From contig NZ_KB235896.1 of NCBI RefSeq assembly GCF_000332135.1, forward strand, positions 434,001 to 498,000: a stretch of DNA of 64,000 nt, read 5' to 3'. Positions 34,232-43,198 of the stretch are shown here, one piece after another; the stretch's first letter is position 1; every line of letters begins with the position of its first letter. The notes beneath the pieces were generated by a model. It was not told the DNA's origin and made no database searches. It was given only the letters and a program-made list of their open reading frames with translations. The DNA is from Anabaena sp. PCC 7108. Lineage in GTDB: Bacteria > Cyanobacteriota > Cyanobacteriia > Cyanobacteriales > Nostocaceae. Both the position numbers and the translations under genes were made by a program.

Positions 34232-35287
34232 ATGGTAAATACCCTACCCAAACCAGGAATTAAAGCCCCAACCAAAGAAACCGTACTTACTCCCCGGTTT
34301 TACACCACAGACTTTGAAACCGCTGCTAATTTGGATCTTTCCGCCCAAGAAACAGAGTTACAGGCAATGTTGGCAGAAATGCGAGCCGACTACAACCGCC
34401 ACCATTTCGTCCGGGATGACGAGTTTGAGCAGTCTTGGGAACACATTGATGGTGAAGCACGCAGCGCCTTTATTGAGTATTTGGAACGCTCTTGTATTTC
34501 CGAGTTTTCCGGGTTTTTGCTATTTAAAGAATTATCACGGAAGCTAAAACAACGTAATCCGTTATTAGCGGAAATATTTCAACTGATGGCGCGTGATGAA
34601 GCTCGTCATGCGGGATTTCTCAATAAAGCAATGGGTGATTTTAAACTTTCTCTGGACTTGGGTGAGGTAACAAAAACCCGCACCTATACATTTTTCCCAT
34701 TGGAGTGGGTGCTTTATAGTGTTTATTTATCAGAAAAAATTGGTTATTGGCGTTACATCATTATCTATCACCATTTACAAAAGCATCCAGAGCATCAGTT
34801 TTACCCAATTTTTCGTAAATTTGAGAGTTGGTGTCAAGATGAAAACCGACATGGGGATATATTCAAGGCTTTGTTACGTTCTCAACCCAAACTCTGGAAC
34901 AACTGGAAATCAAGACTTTGGAGTCGGTTTTTCTTGTTATCGGTATTTGCTACTCACACTTTGACAGTTCACGAACGAGGTAGTTTCTACCATTTGCTAG
35001 GACTTGAACCCACAGAATTTGATCAGCAAGTGGTTCGCAACACCAACGAAACTGCTGGACGCGCTTTTCCAGTCATGTTAAATACCGAACATCCTCAGTT
35101 TTTCCCACTTCTACAACAATGCTCAGATTACAATTTAAAAATATCCGAGATTTCCCGCAGTTCTAGTAACAAAGTCGTGAAATTTATCCGCAAACTACCT
35201 TTAATAACAGCAATTGTTTGGAATCTCCTTCTCGTTTATTTAATTAAACCGATTGATACTGAAGCTTTACGGGGAACTGTGCGTTAA
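34232..35287 (+). CDS. acsF: Mg-protoporphyrin IX monomethyl ester oxidative cyclase
   Basis: A 351-residue di-iron protein that forms the isocyclic ring of chlorophyll (divinyl protochlorophyllide) using oxygen. The di-iron ligands are in ISEFSGFLLFKELSRKLK and in MARDEARHAGFLNKAM (the E-x-x-H pair), and in the second pair around CQDENRHGDIFKALLRSQP. The N-terminal TDFETAANLDLS and the C-terminal RKLPLI segment are typical. The length matches CHL27/AcsF. Cyanobacteria often have two copies for high and low oxygen. Which copy this is was not determined. The divergent hemF on the other side of the gap belongs to the same pathway. Confidence 0.95.
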   Translation: MVNTLPKPGIKAPTKETVLTPRFYTTDFETAANLDLSAQETELQAMLAEMRADYNRHHFVRDDEFEQSWEHIDGEARSAFIEYLERSCISEFSGFLLFKELSRKLKQRNPLLAEIFQLMARDEARHAGFLNKAMGDFKLSLDLGEVTKTRTYTFFPLEWVLYSVYLSEKIGYWRYIIIYHHLQKHPEHQFYPIFRKFESWCQDENRHGDIFKALLRSQPKLWNNWKSRLWSRFFLLSVFATHTLTVHERGSFYHLLGLEPTEFDQQVVRNTNETAGRAFPVMLNTEHPQFFPLLQQCSDYNLKISEISRSSSNKVVKFIRKLPLITAIVWNLLLVYLIKPIDTEALRGTVR

Positions 35288-35294
35288 ATGATTG

Positions 35295-35411
35295 GGGTTG
35301 GGTTGCTTTTAACCCAACCTATTAAATGTAAATGTCTCACGCAAAGGCGCAGCAGCGGAGCGTTCGCGGAGCGTGCCGTAGGCTTTAGCACGAAGTGCGT
35401 TAGGCGCAAAG
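35295..35411. repeat. Palindrome and dispersed repeat after acsF
   Basis: GGTTGGGTT/AACCCAACC at 35295-35320 can form a hairpin just after the acsF stop. It is followed by a dispersed repeat with the motif GCGTTCGCGGAGCGTGCCG and its relatives (about 35337-35411), a common type in Nostoc-like genomes. Confidence 0.6.
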
Positions 35412-35470
35412 GTAAGAATTTTCACAATTAAAGCCAGTGAATTTCATACCTAAATTTAGCCACGCCATTT

Positions 35471-36802
35471 TTATTCGCTATTTTTGGTTTGAAGCAGAGA
35501 AGATATAGAATTTGACTGTAGCCATGTGAATATTTTTATCCTATTACTATCATTTGGCTTTAATGTGTACTCACCCTTTTGAATCTCTTCTATAACATTA
35601 CTACTAACCCCTGACTTGTCTTTCATTAGGTCTTCAAACATAGCTAGTGGAAGTAGTACACTTTCAACTTCAACATCATCTTCACTAAATTTAATTATCT
35701 CAAATCTAAACCTATAGCCAGACCATCTGATAGTAGGTAATCTATCAACTGCATTTTGGGTATTTTCTATGATATTACTATACTGGCGGCTGGGATTTTT
35801 TTGTCCGTGCATTATCCACCAGTAAACATTGTGCCTAACAAAATGCTTTCCATTTTCGTTATCACAAACCTCTATTTCCACATCATCAACATATACAAAC
35901 TGACGAGTCATTACTCTAACTTCACCTTCAGCCATTGCTTCTAATTCCTCCCAAGATTCAACTTCACCGACATCTTTATCCTTTCCATTTGTAGATTTAT
36001 TTTTATCAACCATTTCTACAGAAATAGGATCATCTTCCAAAGCACCTAAACCTGATGTATTCTGCTCATTATCTGGCATTTTTTCTAAAATTATTTCTAG
36101 TTGTTCGCTACTAAAAGCCATAAGTTCTACTCCAGCTAAAGTCCGACGAGTAGAATATTGCATAAAGTCAACTAAACTTTGAGCAGGAGATATATCTATT
36201 CTTAATCCATTATATTCAGTCTCCCAATATCCGAATTTACCTGAAGATTTACGTTCTGTTTTATATTCTTTCCACTTTAAAGCACTAGCCTTTTTATTAA
36301 TGTTTTTTAATGCAGTTCTAATACTTCCAGAGAATCCTTTCATTCCATAAACAGGATACAATAAATATATTGTTGGTGGTTCTTTGTCTAAAATTGGGTC
36401 AAACCCAAATATCATAACATTGAACCTGGATAACTGCTGAAGACTTTGCTGTAATGCAATTTCGGCTGGAGTTATTTTTTTAATTGGTGCTATTACTTTT
36501 GACCAGTTTAGCGGTGGTTTGTATAACCTAATAAACTCATTTTCGAGATTTGCGAGAGTTTCTAAATCACGGTTACAAGTCAACCAACAAATATTGAGTC
36601 TATTCTTTTTATTAAATCTTCTTAGTTGATGAAATCTATGGTGTGCTTTCCATCTTTCACATAAGTTGACAGTTCGACCTATATAAATAATCTGACCTTG
36701 ACTATCAGAGATAAAGTAGATAGCTGCACAATTAGGAAGACGATCTTTTTCAAGTAAATAGACTGATGGTAGTTCAGATAAATTGATATTTTCTAATAAC
36801 AT
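35471..36802 (-). CDS. GIY-YIG nuclease domain protein
   Basis: A 443-residue protein. The N-terminal domain has the GIY-YIG order: AAIYFISD near residue 26, IIYIGRTVNLCERWKAHH near 38-56 with the catalytic-type Arg, and a Glu in LANLENEFIRLYKPPLNW near 86-100. The remaining about 330 residues, including a segment with acidic low-complexity (SVEMVDKNKSTNGKDKDVGEVESWEE), contain no motif I know. It could be an orphan homing-type or repair-related nuclease. The neighbouring dispersed repeats do not form a recognisable mobile element around it. The nuclease-domain call is good; the target is unknown. Confidence 0.75.
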   Translation of the reverse strand: MLLENINLSELPSVYLLEKDRLPNCAAIYFISDSQGQIIYIGRTVNLCERWKAHHRFHQLRRFNKKNRLNICWLTCNRDLETLANLENEFIRLYKPPLNWSKVIAPIKKITPAEIALQQSLQQLSRFNVMIFGFDPILDKEPPTIYLLYPVYGMKGFSGSIRTALKNINKKASALKWKEYKTERKSSGKFGYWETEYNGLRIDISPAQSLVDFMQYSTRRTLAGVELMAFSSEQLEIILEKMPDNEQNTSGLGALEDDPISVEMVDKNKSTNGKDKDVGEVESWEELEAMAEGEVRVMTRQFVYVDDVEIEVCDNENGKHFVRHNVYWWIMHGQKNPSRQYSNIIENTQNAVDRLPTIRWSGYRFRFEIIKFSEDDVEVESVLLPLAMFEDLMKDKSGVSSNVIEEIQKGEYTLKPNDSNRIKIFTWLQSNSISSLLQTKNSE

Positions 36803-36822
36803 TGCACCACTTAAATAAAAAT

Positions 36823-36854
36823 GTAGGTTGGGTTTTTTACATCAACCCAACTTA
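36823..36854. repeat. AACCCAAC palindrome
   Basis: GTAGGTTGGGTT and AACCCAACTTAAC form an inverted repeat between the GIY-YIG and pentapeptide genes. It is the same inner palindrome as in the element at 29710-29835. Confidence 0.65.
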
Positions 36855-36920
36855 ACATAAAACACCAAAAACCTCTGCGTCACTTTGCGTTAACCTCAGC
36901 GTGACTCCGCGTTTAAAAAA

Positions 36921-37634
36921 TTATCCAGATACTGTACCATCAGGCATAATCGCTCCTTCCAAATCAGCATCGGTGAGAATTGTTCCTGTTAAATCGGCTC
37001 CTTGTAAATTGGCGTTTCGCAATATTGTATTAGTGAGATTTGCATAACTTAAATCCGTACCTTGCAAACTAGCTCCAGTCAAATCAGTTGCTAAATCTCC
37101 CCACTGTATACTTCGGCTGAGATTGGCTCGACATAACTTTGCATGATCCAAATTAGCATGGTGCAGTGAAGCGGCTCGTAAGTCAGCGTAACTCAAATCT
37201 GCTTCACTCAAAACTGCATACCCTAAATCTGTGCGTTGGTCGGAACTAGGACGAAAATCAGCTTTAATTATCAGCGCACGAGAGAGTTTTGCACCATGCA
37301 AATTAGCACCACATAAACTAGCCTTAATTAAGTTTGCTTCATCTAAACGAGCCAGAATTAGCTTTGCACCAGTCAAATCAGCTTCACGTAGAATGGCACG
37401 ATACAAGTCTGCTTTGCTCAAGTTTGTTCCCCAAAGGATGGCTTCACTCAGGTCTGCTTCCCGTAAACAAGCTTGGCTGAAGTTGGTTTTACCTAGCCGT
37501 GTTTGACGTAAATCAGCATAGCTAAAATCTGAGCCTGTAAGGTTAGCATTCGTTAGCTCTGCTTCTTGTAGATTAACTCGCTGAAAGCTGCGTTCTCCCG
37601 CTAGATAACGGTTTAAAATTTCATTTACATCCAT
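36921..37634 (-). CDS. Pentapeptide repeat protein
   Basis: A 237-residue protein composed of about 38 consecutive A(D/N)Lxx pentapeptides after a short N-terminal helical cap (MDVNEILNRYLAGERSF). It should fold as a right-handed four-sided beta-helix. There is no signal peptide, so the protein is probably cytoplasmic. One repeat run is interrupted near residues 127-136 (IKADFRPSSDQRTDLGYAV). Some family members mimic DNA to inhibit gyrase, and many cyanobacterial ones are uncharacterised. Start ATG 37634 is AT-rich upstream. No partner genes are evident. Confidence 0.92.
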   Translation of the reverse strand: MDVNEILNRYLAGERSFQRVNLQEAELTNANLTGSDFSYADLRQTRLGKTNFSQACLREADLSEAILWGTNLSKADLYRAILREADLTGAKLILARLDEANLIKASLCGANLHGAKLSRALIIKADFRPSSDQRTDLGYAVLSEADLSYADLRAASLHHANLDHAKLCRANLSRSIQWGDLATDLTGASLQGTDLSYANLTNTILRNANLQGADLTGTILTDADLEGAIMPDGTVSG

Positions 37635-37896
37635 AAATAATTACAAGTTTGTGATTGGAGATTCAGAACAGGATCAAAGCAATAACGAAATTAGTGACTA
37701 ATTAACTAAATAACTTTTTAGTAATCTTACCATTTTCGTCTTACTTCTGAGTATTGGAATGTGAAATAAAAGAGTATTTCCTCTATTGATACCAGCAAAC
37801 TCTGAAATTAGCCCAAATAATCTGTTTTATTCGCCGCTGTTAATTGACAGTTAGTTATAATACTAATTAGTGATTAAACAATTATTTTGCTAAAGA

Positions 37897-38271
37897 TTGA
37901 GTCTCCCTATGCCCAAAAAGAAGCCATCCAAAACTGATCCAGCTATTCTCGCGGCAGTTGCTGACTATTTTAAAGTGCTATCAGAGGGGAGTAGATTACA
38001 AATTTTGACCTGTCTGAAATCAGGTGCGATGAATGTGATGGAGATTGCAGAGGCGACTGGTTTAGGGCAAGCAAATCTGTCTAAGCACCTAAAAGTATTA
38101 ACTCAGGCGGGGATTTTAGCTCGTCAGCCCAAGGGTACTAGTGCTTTTTATGAGATTGCAGATCCGATAATTTTTGAGCTTTGTGAGTTAGTATGCGATC
38201 GCATTACCGAAAGAGTATTACAGCAAGCTGAAAGTCTGAAAGCTCTTCGTAGCAGAACTGGAGTTTTTTGA
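37897..38271 (+). CDS. ArsR family transcription regulator
   Basis: A 124-residue winged-helix repressor of the ArsR/SmtB type. ATG 37909 is an alternative, and probably better, start. The recognition helix region reads NVMEIAEATGLGQANLSKHLKVLTQAGIL (about residues 46-74), followed by the wing with QPKGTSAFYEI. The canonical metal-binding ELCVCDL motif of ArsR/SmtB is not present at helix alpha3. Instead two cysteines lie near the C-terminus (LCELVCDRI), which may sense redox or a metal. No SmtB-like 12-2-12 operator was seen upstream, and no transporter gene follows in the same orientation, so its targets are unknown. Confidence 0.88.
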   Translation: MSLPMPKKKPSKTDPAILAAVADYFKVLSEGSRLQILTCLKSGAMNVMEIAEATGLGQANLSKHLKVLTQAGILARQPKGTSAFYEIADPIIFELCELVCDRITERVLQQAESLKALRSRTGVF

Positions 38272-38348
38272 AAGAATTCCATACAACTGACATCCAAACC
38301 GCTGTCAACAACCACTTTAGTTGTTAAATAGCATCTTGCCCAGAAATA

Positions 38349-39281
38349 TCAACCTACTTTATCTACAGGCAAGACATCATGAAAATGATTGTAGTCCACA
38401 TAGCGATGTCCATCAGGGGTGTGGTGCATAATATCAACAAATCTACGATTCCAGAGAATTTGATTAGCACTATAACTATGACGAGCATGGACAACTTGTG
38501 CCACCGTTTCATCAATACCACTAACAGAAACCATCAGCAAAGAATTAGTCTGAGTTAGTAATTCTGCTGTCATTCCATAAAGAGGACTAGACTCATCAAT
38601 AATATGCATTACTAACCAGGACAAAGAAAAGTTAGGTGTTTGATGACGTAAAAGTTTGAGATCATAAATTCGCCGCATGGAATATCCTTCTACTGTGATT
38701 TCATCGCGCATTAAATACATCCGCATCTGAGCTTCTAAAATCATGTTACGGCGCTGATTAGCAGTACGAAATGCCAGCGTTGGCACTCCTTGATGGGGTG
38801 TAATAACAGCTACACGGCTAAAGATCACACGGGCAGTTGGTCGAGAGAAACGGGCAAAGGCTAATCCTGTCATCACCGCAATTCCCACCACACCAATCAT
38901 TGCTTCAATAGTGACAATGATATTGGCATAAGTTGTTTTTGGATACATAGCACCGTAACCAATAGATGCCAAGGTTTGCACACTAAAGAAAAAGGCATCT
39001 GCAAAAGAACCTGGTTGAGCATTAGCTATACAATCTCCTCCTAGCCAATAAGCGGAGGCAAACAAAGCATTAATAGCTACATAAAACACACAAATTAAGA
39101 TCAAGAAACCAACCCAGGGAATCGTTAGTAGCAGATGGTAAGGATCACGCCAGTAAGAATGCCAAGCACCCATACCTATGATTTCAAATTGTCCATTGTG
39201 GATTTTGATGTGAACTCGTGGGATGATAACTTTTTTTTGCTTCCTAGACTGTCTCTGCAATCGAAATTTCCGAAATTTCAT
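38349..39281 (-). CDS. Inward-rectifier K+ channel (KirBac type)
   Basis: A 310-residue channel protein with a basic cytoplasmic N-terminus, TM1 (about 52-76), pore helix (93-104), selectivity filter SIGYG at 106-110 (TVGYG/TIGYG in most K+ channels), TM2 (about 118-143), and an immunoglobulin-like cytoplasmic IRK domain (150-305). The domain carries VPTLAFRTANQRRNMILEAQMRMYL and DESSPLYGMT, both hallmarks of Kir channels. It should form tetramers in the plasma membrane and pass potassium. The Ser at the first filter position is a modest departure. The gene is divergent from the MFS transporter at 39372. Confidence 0.92.
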   Translation of the reverse strand: MKFRKFRLQRQSRKQKKVIIPRVHIKIHNGQFEIIGMGAWHSYWRDPYHLLLTIPWVGFLILICVFYVAINALFASAYWLGGDCIANAQPGSFADAFFFSVQTLASIGYGAMYPKTTYANIIVTIEAMIGVVGIAVMTGLAFARFSRPTARVIFSRVAVITPHQGVPTLAFRTANQRRNMILEAQMRMYLMRDEITVEGYSMRRIYDLKLLRHQTPNFSLSWLVMHIIDESSPLYGMTAELLTQTNSLLMVSVSGIDETVAQVVHARHSYSANQILWNRRFVDIMHHTPDGHRYVDYNHFHDVLPVDKVG

Positions 39282-39371
39282 GGGGAGTAACCAAAAGCAT
39301 GATGAATGGTAGTATGACAGAAGTGTTAAATACAGTTATAAGATCACATATCTGGTGATTATTTAATCCTG

Positions 39372-40553
39372 ATGAATCGCAACTTTTGGATTACTGCTTT
39401 AATTGCCTTTGTGAACTCCCTGAGTTTTACAATTTTAATTCCCATTATCTATCTTTATGGTAAACAATTTGGTTTAAGCGATTTCCAAACCAGTTTACTA
39501 TTTTCTATTTACTCTATCGCTCAATTTTTTGCCACTCCTGTCATTGGTAAATTGTCTGATCGTTTTGGACGTAAGCCTTTATTAATAATCAGTTTAGCGG
39601 GAACTGTTATCGCTAACTCCATAGCTGGAACTGCAACAACTGCGGGGCTGCTTTTTTTCGCCCGATTTTTAGATGGTATCACCGGAGGGAATGCTTCTGT
39701 TGCTCAAGCGGTAATTTCTGATCTCACCAGTCCCAAAAATCGCGCTCAAGCCTTTGGAATTTATGGAGCAGCTATGGGTTTAGGCTTTGTCTTAGGGCCA
39801 GCTACTAGCTTATTAGCACAACAGTTTTCTTTAGGGGCTGCCTTTTTAGTTTCTGGTGCAGTGGCGTTTGTAGCCCTGTTAATGACAATATTCTTTTTAC
39901 CGGAAACTCTTCAAAGTCAAGCTACCAAATCCAAGAATATTTTTGATTTAGGCTTAGGAAATTTAATTAAAGGTTTAGCAATGCCGGGAGTCGGTATTTT
40001 GCTCTTAATTAATTTTTTAACGGGAACAACTTTTACTATGTTTACCTATGCTTTCCAACCTTACTTTATTCAAGTATTAGGTCAAAACAGTAAGTCTTTA
40101 ACATTATTATTTTTATTATTTGGGATTCTAGGTGTACTTATGCAAACCTGGGGAGTGTCCGTAATGAGCAAGAAAATTGATGTAGTTAAAATATTATTTT
40201 TAGGTTTGTTTTTTCGGAGTTTGTCATTTGCTTTGATGCCACTTTTACCTAATATTACATATTTTGTGATTGTCAGTATAATCTTTTCAATATTTAATTC
40301 TCTCGTTCAACCTATGATTAGCACGTTAATTTCTCTTAATGCTCAACCACAAGATCAGGGAACTGCTTTAGGTTTGAATGCATCTTATTTAAGTATTTCT
40401 AATGGTATTGGTCCTGTAATTGCCGGAGTGATTGTCAAACAATCTAACCCCATAACCTATGGCTATCCTTTATATTTAGCAGGATTATTAACATTTTGTG
40501 TTTTAGTTTTTGCCATATATAATCGCAGAAGATATACACCTCATAACTCATAA
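39372..40553 (+). CDS. MFS transporter
   Basis: A 393-residue membrane protein with twelve predicted transmembrane helices and the MFS motif A-type loop GKLSDRFGRKPLL after TM2 (residues about 57-69). The motif-C-like region GAAMGLGFVLGPATSLL lies in TM5. It resembles the tetracycline/multidrug exporters (DHA1 group) more than sugar importers. The substrate is unknown. Start ATG 39372 lies 90 bases from the divergent KirBac start. A hairpin at 40565-40581 separates its end from the convergent DUF2382 gene. Confidence 0.88.
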   Translation: MNRNFWITALIAFVNSLSFTILIPIIYLYGKQFGLSDFQTSLLFSIYSIAQFFATPVIGKLSDRFGRKPLLIISLAGTVIANSIAGTATTAGLLFFARFLDGITGGNASVAQAVISDLTSPKNRAQAFGIYGAAMGLGFVLGPATSLLAQQFSLGAAFLVSGAVAFVALLMTIFFLPETLQSQATKSKNIFDLGLGNLIKGLAMPGVGILLLINFLTGTTFTMFTYAFQPYFIQVLGQNSKSLTLLFLLFGILGVLMQTWGVSVMSKKIDVVKILFLGLFFRSLSFALMPLLPNITYFVIVSIIFSIFNSLVQPMISTLISLNAQPQDQGTALGLNASYLSISNGIGPVIAGVIVKQSNPITYGYPLYLAGLLTFCVLVFAIYNRRRYTPHNS

Positions 40554-40558
40554 TTCAT

Positions 40559-40581
40559 AAAAAAGGTGGGGATTACCCACC
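40559..40581 (-). terminator. Hairpin terminator between convergent genes
   Basis: A 6-bp stem GGTGGG/CCCACC with a 5-base loop is followed on the minus strand by six T residues. It probably ends transcription of the DUF2382 gene at 40598, and perhaps of the MFS gene from the other side. Confidence 0.65.
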
Positions 40582-40597
40582 ATAAAATTAACTACTA

Positions 40598-41125
40598 TCA
40601 AAACTTTGGTTGTTGATCTTGAGCGCAGCGGTTAAACCATTCTTGATACTTTTGCTGTTGGGACTCAGTTTCTAGGATAATTGCCAATTTTATATGCTGG
40701 CACCCATTATTTTGGTCTAGAGCAATTGCGTTTAAAAGTAAACTAGCAATTTTTGGAGAACTAAACTCACCATAGACCATTAAATTACTATCAAAACTTG
40801 GAAATTGTGAGATTTGACCTGTAGTTAACTCTACACCAGAAATTTCTCCTTGACGTAAATCAATTTCTGCGAGTTTTTGATATTCTGGGCTAATTTGTTC
40901 AACAATTAAAGTTTCTCGACGAGCAGGAACTTGTATAATGTGAGTTTTAATTTGTTTACGAACAATAACCTCTCCCACTTTTTGCTTTTTACTATCAACA
41001 ATTAGTTTTTCTTCTAAAAGAGGAATAATTTTTTCCTCAACCACCGCTAAATTTTCTAAATTAACAGACGCATTTATTTCTGGATTTTGTGTTCCTAGTT
41101 TTTCCGAAATTAAATATTCAGGCAT
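40598..41125 (-). CDS. DUF2382 domain protein, short
   Basis: A 175-residue protein with a single DUF2382-like repeat: VEEKIIPLLEEKLIVDSKKQKVGEVIVRKQIKTHIIQVPARRETLIVEQ at about residues 29-77. A C-terminal 80 residues of unknown type follow. The larger paralogue at 41294 has the full PRC-barrel plus DUF2382 arrangement. These proteins are often upregulated by desiccation and oxidative stress in cyanobacteria. This one may be a truncated duplicate or a specialised form. It lies downstream of 41294 on the same strand, with a hairpin between, so transcription may be separate. Confidence 0.7.
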   Translation of the reverse strand: MPEYLISEKLGTQNPEINASVNLENLAVVEEKIIPLLEEKLIVDSKKQKVGEVIVRKQIKTHIIQVPARRETLIVEQISPEYQKLAEIDLRQGEISGVELTTGQISQFPSFDSNLMVYGEFSSPKIASLLLNAIALDQNNGCQHIKLAIILETESQQQKYQEWFNRCAQDQQPKF

Positions 41126-41200
41126 ATAGTTTATTGATTAGTGTTATGTGTTTATGTAAACCGATTTAATAGTTTTCTTGGAAAATGAATGAAATTATTT

Positions 41201-41218
41201 AGCCCGCCTATGCGGGCT
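41201..41218 (-). terminator. Hairpin terminator
   Basis: AGCCCGC and GCGGGCT form a 7-bp stem with a four-base loop. The minus-strand transcript continues into TAAATAATTTC, so it would terminate the PRC-barrel/DUF2382 gene, weakly by sequence. Confidence 0.55.
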
Positions 41219-41293
41219 AGGTTAGTTTAGACGACTCAGTCTTACTTAAAAAAATGAAAATCAAATATCAAATTGTCATTTTTTACAAACCAG

Positions 41294-42193
41294 TTATCGT
41301 TCTTCAATTGGTAGATTAGGGGAACTTACATCTAACTCCTCACGACGCACAGTTTCTTGAGTTTCAACCTGATCATGCTCAATTACTTTTTTAACTCTAA
41401 CTTCTTCCCTGACAAATGCCTCTTTGCGAATTTCAGGTGTTTCTTCGTAAATTTCCATGCGAGCAACTTCACCTTCATGGAAGTCAGCTTCACGAGAAGA
41501 AACAGTTCTACCAGCGTCATCTGGTGTGACACGTTCAATGACAACGTGTTCTCTGTCAATTGGTACTGAAACTCGTGTTTTTTCAGTTTCTACGTGCTTA
41601 CCAACTGTGACTTCCCCCATCTTGCGACGGTTTTTATTGGCAATAAGTCTTTCTTCATACAATTTTAGAGTTTGATGATCTTGCTCATTCAAGTTGAACA
41701 AATCAGGCTCATGTTCGTAGCTATAGGTATCGCGGTCGTAAGCTGATGTAGTTCTTGGTGCCGAGGTTGTTGATGAGTCTACAGGTACTGATGATTCGAG
41801 GGGAGATGATGTTTCCAAAGGTGTGGTGACATACTGGGGATTGCGATATATTCCCCGTACCCGTTCTTCATAGTCGTAATCTGCAACTAGACGTTCATTA
41901 AATTCGGGTAAATTGTCAGCTTGTTCTCTTGTTAATGCAATGGCGTAAACCCGATTGGTATTGTACTCGATACGAGTCCTACCAATGGGGAGTAATACTT
42001 TCTTACCGAAAATCCACAACCCTAAGTCAATGACTAAATAACGAAAATGACCTTCATCATCAACTAAAATATCATTAACACTACCAATCTTTTCGTTAGT
42101 TCCTTGGCTGTAAACTCCGAATCCTTTAATATCTTTACCTTCAAGGGTATCACGATAGTTAGGATCAAACTCTTGTAATTTGTAAAGAGCCAT
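41294..42193 (-). CDS. PRC-barrel and DUF2382 stress protein
   Basis: A 299-residue protein with an N-terminal PRC-barrel domain (residues about 15-85: KDIKGFGVYSQGTNEKIGSVNDILVDDEG). A Ser/Thr-rich linker (about 119-150) follows, then a DUF2382 domain (about 170-285) with LYEERLIANKNRRKMGEVTVGKHVETEKTRVSVPIDREHVVIER and its second charged half. The domain pair is common in cyanobacteria and Deinococcus and linked to stress tolerance, biochemical role unknown. No signal peptide. The upstream gap holds a tandem 13-bp repeat at 42387-42446. Confidence 0.85.
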   Translation of the reverse strand: MALYKLQEFDPNYRDTLEGKDIKGFGVYSQGTNEKIGSVNDILVDDEGHFRYLVIDLGLWIFGKKVLLPIGRTRIEYNTNRVYAIALTREQADNLPEFNERLVADYDYEERVRGIYRNPQYVTTPLETSSPLESSVPVDSSTTSAPRTTSAYDRDTYSYEHEPDLFNLNEQDHQTLKLYEERLIANKNRRKMGEVTVGKHVETEKTRVSVPIDREHVVIERVTPDDAGRTVSSREADFHEGEVARMEIYEETPEIRKEAFVREEVRVKKVIEHDQVETQETVRREELDVSSPNLPIEER

Positions 42194-42386
42194 TATATTA
42201 GACCTCTTGCAATTATAGAATTTCTTAACTTCTATATGCCTATCGTAAAATTTTATCCAATTGCTATCCTCTTCCTAGAGACCTAATTTGCATGGGCTTA
42301 TTTTTACCAAAAGTGATATGAGTGAGCTTTTAAAGCTATCCTTAGTAATAATAGTGAAAACCCAAAGTTATAGATTCATAAAGCCG

Positions 42387-42446
42387 ATTTATTTATAGGA
42401 TTTATTTATAGGATTTATTTATAGTTTGTTGTAGGATTTATTTATA
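42387..42446. repeat. Tandem 13-bp repeat
   Basis: Three direct copies of GGATTTATTTATA-like units and a fourth after a TTTGTTGTA spacer lie in the 319-base gap between the DUF2382 gene and a small membrane protein gene. No gene is visible in the gap. Confidence 0.75.
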
Positions 42447-42518
42447 GCAATATGAAAAATATAAAATGTTTAATTTTTTCAAAGCTTCAATATTGCAGTC
42501 AGGAATTTAAAAGTGTTT

Positions 42519-42800
42519 ATGAACAACCTAGGAAAAATAAAAGCAGATAGATATATGAATGTAATTACTAAATACTTACCAATAACAAATAAGAATATTC
42601 AAGCAACACCTTCCAAAAGCACACCACCTCCAGATATATTAATTGCTAGGGGTTGGCAAAAAGAACAATATGTTGGTATCGCTATTCTACTCCTGGGATT
42701 AATTGCTGCTATTGGATTTATAAATCGTAGATTTGAATATGCATTAATCTTTGCTCTTACTCTGAGTGTTATCTTAATTTTTTTCTTTATTACCGTTTAA
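42519..42800 (+). CDS. Small two-helix membrane protein
   Basis: A protein of about 93 residues. ATG 42519 is preferred over GTG 42513. Polar N-terminus, then two hydrophobic helices (about 52-66 and 72-93) separated by a charged NRRFEYA turn. No family recognised. The following 398 bases (42801-43198) show no gene and no clear repeat. Confidence 0.45.
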   Translation: MNNLGKIKADRYMNVITKYLPITNKNIQATPSKSTPPPDILIARGWQKEQYVGIAILLLGLIAAIGFINRRFEYALIFALTLSVILIFFFITV

Positions 42801-43198
42801 AAGATAGTAATCTTCCTTAAAGATCAGGAGAAAATTTAAGGTTAATTTACAGATGTTTTCGAGGAAATCAACTACATTTTTATATCTCACACAAAGGAAG
42901 AGCCGAAATAGAAAACTTAGCGTGTGGTACAAATACATAAAAACTGCTGTCAGTACATCCCCATATCCTCAGAGTAAATTTAGATGATAGTATTTTTGTT
43001 AACTAATATCTTAACAAACTTGTATTGAATACTACTTTAGTGTAATATATTTTGTTGTTTGTGAAAATGACCTTTTTCAGGCTTTTCACCCAATTTTCAA
43101 GGGATTATTAGACAAGGACTATTTAAAAAATAGCAAATTTTAAGCATCCAATTGAAAATTGCCCATACATCTCATTCGTTTTTTTATCAGGTGAAAAA

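Noticed and set aside
38349-39281. Metal-responsive operon of ArsR regulator with KirBac or MFS genes
   Set aside because: The genes lie on different strands and no SmtB-like operator was found, so shared regulation is not supported.
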